In this document: in pieces, positions 60,302-64,000 of the stretch
Numbering within the stretch: position 1 is the stretch's first letter
Layout of the letters: each line of letters opens with the position of its first letter
Program-made: the position numbers and the translations under genes
DNA from: an uncultured Agathobacter sp.
GTDB taxonomy: Bacteria; Bacillota; Clostridia; Lachnospirales; Lachnospiraceae
Length of the DNA: 64,000 bases
Assembly: GCA_910587655.1 (NCBI GenBank)
Contig: CAJUND010000004.1
Span: 109,937 to 173,936 of the forward strand
Reading direction: 5' to 3'
The notes under the pieces: model-generated
Told to the model about the DNA's origin: nothing
The model's input: the letters and a program-made list of their open reading frames with translations, nothing else
Database searches by the model: none

Positions 60302-61363
60302 ATGGACGTTAAAAAATTTTTAGAAGATGCAACCAGCCGCAGTGCTTCCGATATTTTTATTATTGCTGGAAAACCACTGACCTACAAAACGAAAGGAATT
60401 ATGAAATCCTTTGAAGGGGACTGTATGTATCCGGATGATACGTTTAAATTTGTTACAGGCATATATGCGCTTGCCGAACGGAGCATTGACCAGTTTGAAC
60501 AGACCGGGGATGATGATTTTTCTTTTGCAATCCCTGGCGTCTCCCGTTTCCGCGTCAGCACCTTCAAGCAGCGCGGCTCTTATTCCGCAGTGATCCGTGT
60601 CATCACATTTGATCTGCCCCGGCCGGAAGAGCTGCACATTCCTGAGGTAGTTATGAACCTTGCCTCTTCCAGAAACGGAATGGTTCTTGTCACAGGTCCG
60701 GCAGGCAGCGGAAAATCCACTACCCTTGCCTGCATTATTGACAAAATCAACAGGGAACGGGAATCCCATATTATCACACTGGAAGACCCGCTGGAATACC
60801 TGCACCGCCATGAAAAAAGCATTGTTTCACAGCGCGAAATCAATACCGACACTGAAAGCTACCTGACCGCTCTGCGTGCGGCGCTCCGCCAGAGCCCTGA
60901 TGTCATTCTGCTTGGGGAAATGCGTGATTACGAAACCATGAATACGGCAGTTACTGCAGCAGAGACCGGACACCTGATTTTTTCCTCCCTGCATACCATC
61001 GGGGCAGCGAATACCATTGACCGGATTATTGATGCGTTTCCAGCCACACAGCAGCACCAGATTTCCATCCAGCTTGCATCCGTCCTGCAGGCAGTCATCA
61101 GCCAGAAGCTTCTGCCCACAGTAAACGGTGAAATGATTCCTGCATTTGAAATTATGATTTTAAATCCTGCCATCCGCAACCTGATTCGTGAAGGAAAGGT
61201 ACACCAGATTGACGGCATTATTTATACATCCGCTGCAGACCACATGATTGCCATGGACTCCAGCATTTACAATCTCTGCAATGAAGGTATTATTGACCAC
61301 CACACTGCCGTTGCAGAAGCAGTGAATCCTGATATCATGGCAAAACGTTTAGGGTTTCTTTAA
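60302..61363 (+). CDS. pilT: PilT-type hexameric ATPase
   Basis: 353 residues. N-terminal PAS-like domain (SASDIFIIAGKPLTYKTKG), Walker A GPAGSGKSTT near 133, Asp box TLEDPLEYLH, Walker B VILLGEMRDYETM, His box TGHLIFSSLHTIGAANTIDRI, and the PilT C-terminal AIRNLIREGKVHQI. Classically the retraction motor of type IV pili. It is the only motor ATPase in this cluster; no PilB is seen. Its stop overlaps the convergent eno stop (61360-61363). Confidence 0.94.
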   Translation: MDVKKFLEDATSRSASDIFIIAGKPLTYKTKGIMKSFEGDCMYPDDTFKFVTGIYALAERSIDQFEQTGDDDFSFAIPGVSRFRVSTFKQRGSYSAVIRVITFDLPRPEELHIPEVVMNLASSRNGMVLVTGPAGSGKSTTLACIIDKINRERESHIITLEDPLEYLHRHEKSIVSQREINTDTESYLTALRAALRQSPDVILLGEMRDYETMNTAVTAAETGHLIFSSLHTIGAANTIDRIIDAFPATQQHQISIQLASVLQAVISQKLLPTVNGEMIPAFEIMILNPAIRNLIREGKVHQIDGIIYTSAADHMIAMDSSIYNLCNEGIIDHHTAVAEAVNPDIMAKRLGFL

Positions 61364-62655
61364 TCATTACAATCTACATGTTCCATAATCCGCAGCAGCT
61401 GGTTGTATTTGGCGGTGCGCTCCCCTCTGCACGGTGCGCCCGTCTTAATCCAGCCGGCATTGACTGCCACGGCAAGATCGGCAATAAACGCATCCTCTGT
61501 TTCCCCGGAACGGTGGGAAATGACAGCCTTGTATCCACTCTTCTGCGCCAGCTCGATGGCGTCCATTGCTTCTGTGAGCGTACCAATCTGGTTGACCTTA
61601 ATCAGCACGGCATTTGCCACCTTAAGGTCAATTCCGCAGTGAATCCTTTTGGTATTTGTGACAAACAGGTCATCACCCACAAGCATCACTTTGTCTCCCA
61701 GACGCTTTGTCAGGCTCTGCCAGCCATCCCAGTCGTCCTCGTCCAGACCGTCCTCAATGGAAATTAACGGATAATTCTTTGCCAGGTCCTCATAAAGCGC
61801 AATCATCTCTTCTGCACTTCTTATAATTTCCTGTTCCCCGTCTGCCTCACTTTCTCCCGGAAAATGATACATGCCGTCTTCCTCGTTATAAAGTTCGGAG
61901 GTCGCCGCATCCATGGCAAACGCAATGTCGTCCCCTGTCTTATAGCCCGCTTTTTCCACGGCGCGTTTTAAATAGGCAAACACTTCCCCGGCATTTGTAA
62001 AATCCGGTGCAAATCCGCCTTCATCCCCGACTGCCGTCAGTTTTCCATCCTCATGCAGAATCTGACGCAGGAAATGATAAACCTCTGCCCCCATACGCAG
62101 TGCATCCGGAAATGAATCCGCACCGACCGGAACAATCATAAACTCCTGGAAATCAAGCGAGTTTTTGGCATGCACACCGCCGTTTATCACATTCATCATC
62201 GGCATTGGGAAACGTTTGGCATTGATTCCCCCAAGATAACGGTACAGCGGCATATCCAGTGCAGCAGCCGCACATTTTGCGCAGGCAAGCGATACACCGA
62301 GAAGCGCGTTCGCCCCAAGGTTTCCCTTGTTGTCGGTTCCATCCAGCTCTACAAGCTTTCTGTCAATGCACACCTGGTCGAGTACGTTCAGCCCGACGAT
62401 TTCCTGGCGGATACGGGTATTGATATGTTCCACAACCTTCTGCACGCTTAACCCGAAATAACGCTCTGTGCCGTCACGCAGCTCGATTGCCTCAAAACGT
62501 CCGGTACTTGCCCCTGACGGAACGGATTCCCTTCCCACCGTCTTCTTTCCGGTTGTCTCGGTCTGTGCGGTTACTTCCACCTCAACGGTCGGATTTCCCC
62601 TGGAATCGAGGATTTCCCTTCCGTAAATTTCTGTGATTTGTATTGTCAACGACAT
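61360..62655 (-). CDS. eno: Enolase
   Basis: 431 residues. Glycolytic 2-phosphoglycerate dehydratase. Seen: DSRGNPTVEVEV at the N-terminus, GGVHAKNSLDFQEFMIVP near 155-175, metal ligands Asp in FAMDAATSE, Glu in ISIEDGLDEDDW and Asp in LVGDDLFVTN, the catalytic Lys in VLIKVNQIGTLTE, and SHRSGETED. Complete. GGGAGG ribosome site. Converges on pilT with no room for a terminator. Confidence 0.98.
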   Translation of the reverse strand: MSLTIQITEIYGREILDSRGNPTVEVEVTAQTETTGKKTVGRESVPSGASTGRFEAIELRDGTERYFGLSVQKVVEHINTRIRQEIVGLNVLDQVCIDRKLVELDGTDNKGNLGANALLGVSLACAKCAAAALDMPLYRYLGGINAKRFPMPMMNVINGGVHAKNSLDFQEFMIVPVGADSFPDALRMGAEVYHFLRQILHEDGKLTAVGDEGGFAPDFTNAGEVFAYLKRAVEKAGYKTGDDIAFAMDAATSELYNEEDGMYHFPGESEADGEQEIIRSAEEMIALYEDLAKNYPLISIEDGLDEDDWDGWQSLTKRLGDKVMLVGDDLFVTNTKRIHCGIDLKVANAVLIKVNQIGTLTEAMDAIELAQKSGYKAVISHRSGETEDAFIADLAVAVNAGWIKTGAPCRGERTAKYNQLLRIMEHVDCND

Positions 62656-62757
62656 AAAAAACAGCCTCCCTTTTTCATATTGTCATACACCAGTGAAACT
62701 TTGTTCCTTAGTGTCTGCCGGGCGGCTGTTTTTTATACATAACTTTATAATATTTAT

Positions 62758-64000
62758 TTACACACTGATTTCTGCTTTTACGCCAAGCACCGCTTTATTT
62801 TTATCCAGTACCGGACGGATAATATCACGCAGGAATACTTCCACCTGCCGCGGGGCGCAGCCGACATAAAGCTCCGGCTTTAACCGTTCCTCAATCTGCT
62901 CCCTGGTAAGTCCGAACGCAGGGTCTGCTGCAATCAGTTCCACCAGATTGTTGTCCTTTCCTTCTTCCTTGACCGTTTTTGCGGCTTCCATGGAAAGTGT
63001 ACGGATTTTCTCATGAAGCTCCTGACGGTTTCCTCCTGCTTTTACGGCGTCCATCATAATGTTTTCGGTTGCCATAAACGGAATCTCCGCCATAAAATGC
63101 TTGTAGATCACCTTTGGATAAACCACCAGTCCGTCCACGACATTTAAACATAAATCGAGAATCCCGTCCACAGCCAGAAATCCTTCCGGAACGGAAATTC
63201 TTTTGTTTGCCGAATCATCAAGGGTACGTTCAAACCACTGCTCGGAGGATGTAATCGCAGGATTTAAGGCGTCTGCCATGACATAACGTGACAGGGAGGC
63301 AATACGCTCGCTCCGCATCGGGTTTCTCTTGTATGCCATTGCGGACGAACCAATCTGGTTTTTCTCAAACGGCTCCTCCACTTCTTTCAGATGCTGCAGA
63401 AGACGGATATCATTGGACATCTTATGCGCGCTGGCAGCAATGCCCGCCAGAATGTTTAACACCCTGGTATCCACTTTTCTGGAATAGGTCTGTCCGGAAA
63501 CCGGATAACAGGAATTAAATCCCATTTTTTCCGCAATCATCGGATCAATTTTGTCAATCGTATCCTGGTCGCCGTCAAACAGCTCTTTAAAGCTTGCCTG
63601 CGTCCCGGTCGTACCCTTGGAACCAAGCAGTTTCAGGCTGCCCTGCACATATTCCAGGTCTTCCAGGTCCATCAGAAACTCCTGCATCCACAGCGTGGCA
63701 CGTTTTCCAACTGTTGTCGGCTGTGCCGGCTGGAAATGGGTAAAGGCAAGCGTCGGCTGGTCCTTGTATTTTTCAGCAAATACGGAAAGCTCAGAAATGA
63801 CATTTACCAGCTTTTTGTGTACCAGGGAAAGCGCTTCATTCATCACAATGATATCGGTATTGTCGCCAACATAGCAGGAGGTTGCTCCCAGATGGATAAT
63901 TCCCGCCGCTTTCGGACACTGTTTTCCGTAGGCATACACATGGCTCATCACATCATGGCGCACCAGTTTTTCCCGTTCCTTTGCCACTTCATAATTGATA
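62758..64000 (-). CDS. purB: Adenylosuccinate lyase (5' end beyond window)
   Basis: About 414 residues visible; the reading frame continues past 64000 (INYEVAKERE before the first in-window Met). Cleaves SAICAR and adenylosuccinate in purine synthesis. Fumarase/aspartase fold: THFQPAQPTTVGKRA near the middle, and the superfamily signature GSSAMAYKRNPMRSE with catalytic Ser. The C-terminal helical domain is complete. About 60 N-terminal residues are missing here. Confidence 0.96.
   Translation of the reverse strand, partial: INYEVAKEREKLVRHDVMSHVYAYGKQCPKAAGIIHLGATSCYVGDNTDIIVMNEALSLVHKKLVNVISELSVFAEKYKDQPTLAFTHFQPAQPTTVGKRATLWMQEFLMDLEDLEYVQGSLKLLGSKGTTGTQASFKELFDGDQDTIDKIDPMIAEKMGFNSCYPVSGQTYSRKVDTRVLNILAGIAASAHKMSNDIRLLQHLKEVEEPFEKNQIGSSAMAYKRNPMRSERIASLSRYVMADALNPAITSSEQWFERTLDDSANKRISVPEGFLAVDGILDLCLNVVDGLVVYPKVIYKHFMAEIPFMATENIMMDAVKAGGNRQELHEKIRTLSMEAAKTVKEEGKDNNLVELIAADPAFGLTREQIEERLKPELYVGCAPRQVEVFLRDIIRPVLDKNKAVLGVKAEISV

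Overview
The window reads as core chromosome of an anaerobic, Gram-positive gut-type clostridium, most likely a Lachnospiraceae member. The reasons are a meso-DAP type murE with dapF, a one-polypeptide pyruvate:ferredoxin oxidoreductase, class III fructose-1,6-bisphosphatase, DUF4364 and DUF4860-like proteins, an HrcA/CIRCE heat-shock site and the Firmicute order secG-rnr-smpB-ssrA. No rRNA, tRNA, CRISPR array, prophage or complete insertion sequence is visible. Both ends cut genes: comEC on the left, purB on the right.

Layout. 1-4.9 kb (minus): an operon comEA, response regulator, sensor kinase, GerMN lipoprotein, comEC, with one promoter upstream of comEA. 5-10.2 kb: arginine synthesis. argC, a GNAT acetyltransferase, argB and argD run leftward; argG runs rightward; two ArgR-like operators lie between them. 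No argJ is present, so the GNAT protein is a candidate acetylglutamate synthase. 10.2-13.5 kb: an AT-richer accessory patch with a candidate structured RNA, a secreted protein bracketed by 57-bp direct repeats, an Rpn/PD-(D/E)XK protein and an orphan. 13.6-21.6 kb: hsp20 under CIRCE, prfA-prmC-adjacent genes, DUF1385, rpmE, rho, malic enzyme and DUF4364. 21.6-28.4 kb: murE, dapF, a DHH/CBS pyrophosphatase, a coiled-coil membrane protein and an ECF sigma/DUF4179 pair. 28.5-37 kb: PFOR, a GGDEF/EAL protein and an ABC-F ATPase with one degenerate composite site. 37-46.4 kb: FliD-like protein, ung, hisF-hisH, a charged membrane protein, cheV, a lipoprotein and a second two-component system. 46.4-52.5 kb: fbp with a hairpin-rich leader, an XRE/S24-like regulator, a voltage-gated-type K+ channel, a tocopherol-cyclase-like protein and a MerR/TipAS regulator coupled to a frameshifted gene. 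52.5-56.3 kb: ssrA (tmRNA), smpB, rnr, secG. 56.4-61.4 kb: a compact type IV pilus-like cluster (transglutaminase lipoprotein, PilC, four pilin-like membrane proteins, PilT) with no PilB or prepilin peptidase in view. 61.4-64 kb: eno and purB.

The most notable items are the stripped-down pilus-like cluster, two tandem ~94-bp repeats beside ssrA whose hairpin stem changes by three compensated base pairs, the ABC-F protein in which only one of two composite ATP sites has decayed, and the GNAT protein standing where argJ would be expected. All functions are read from sequence only; no database search was possible.
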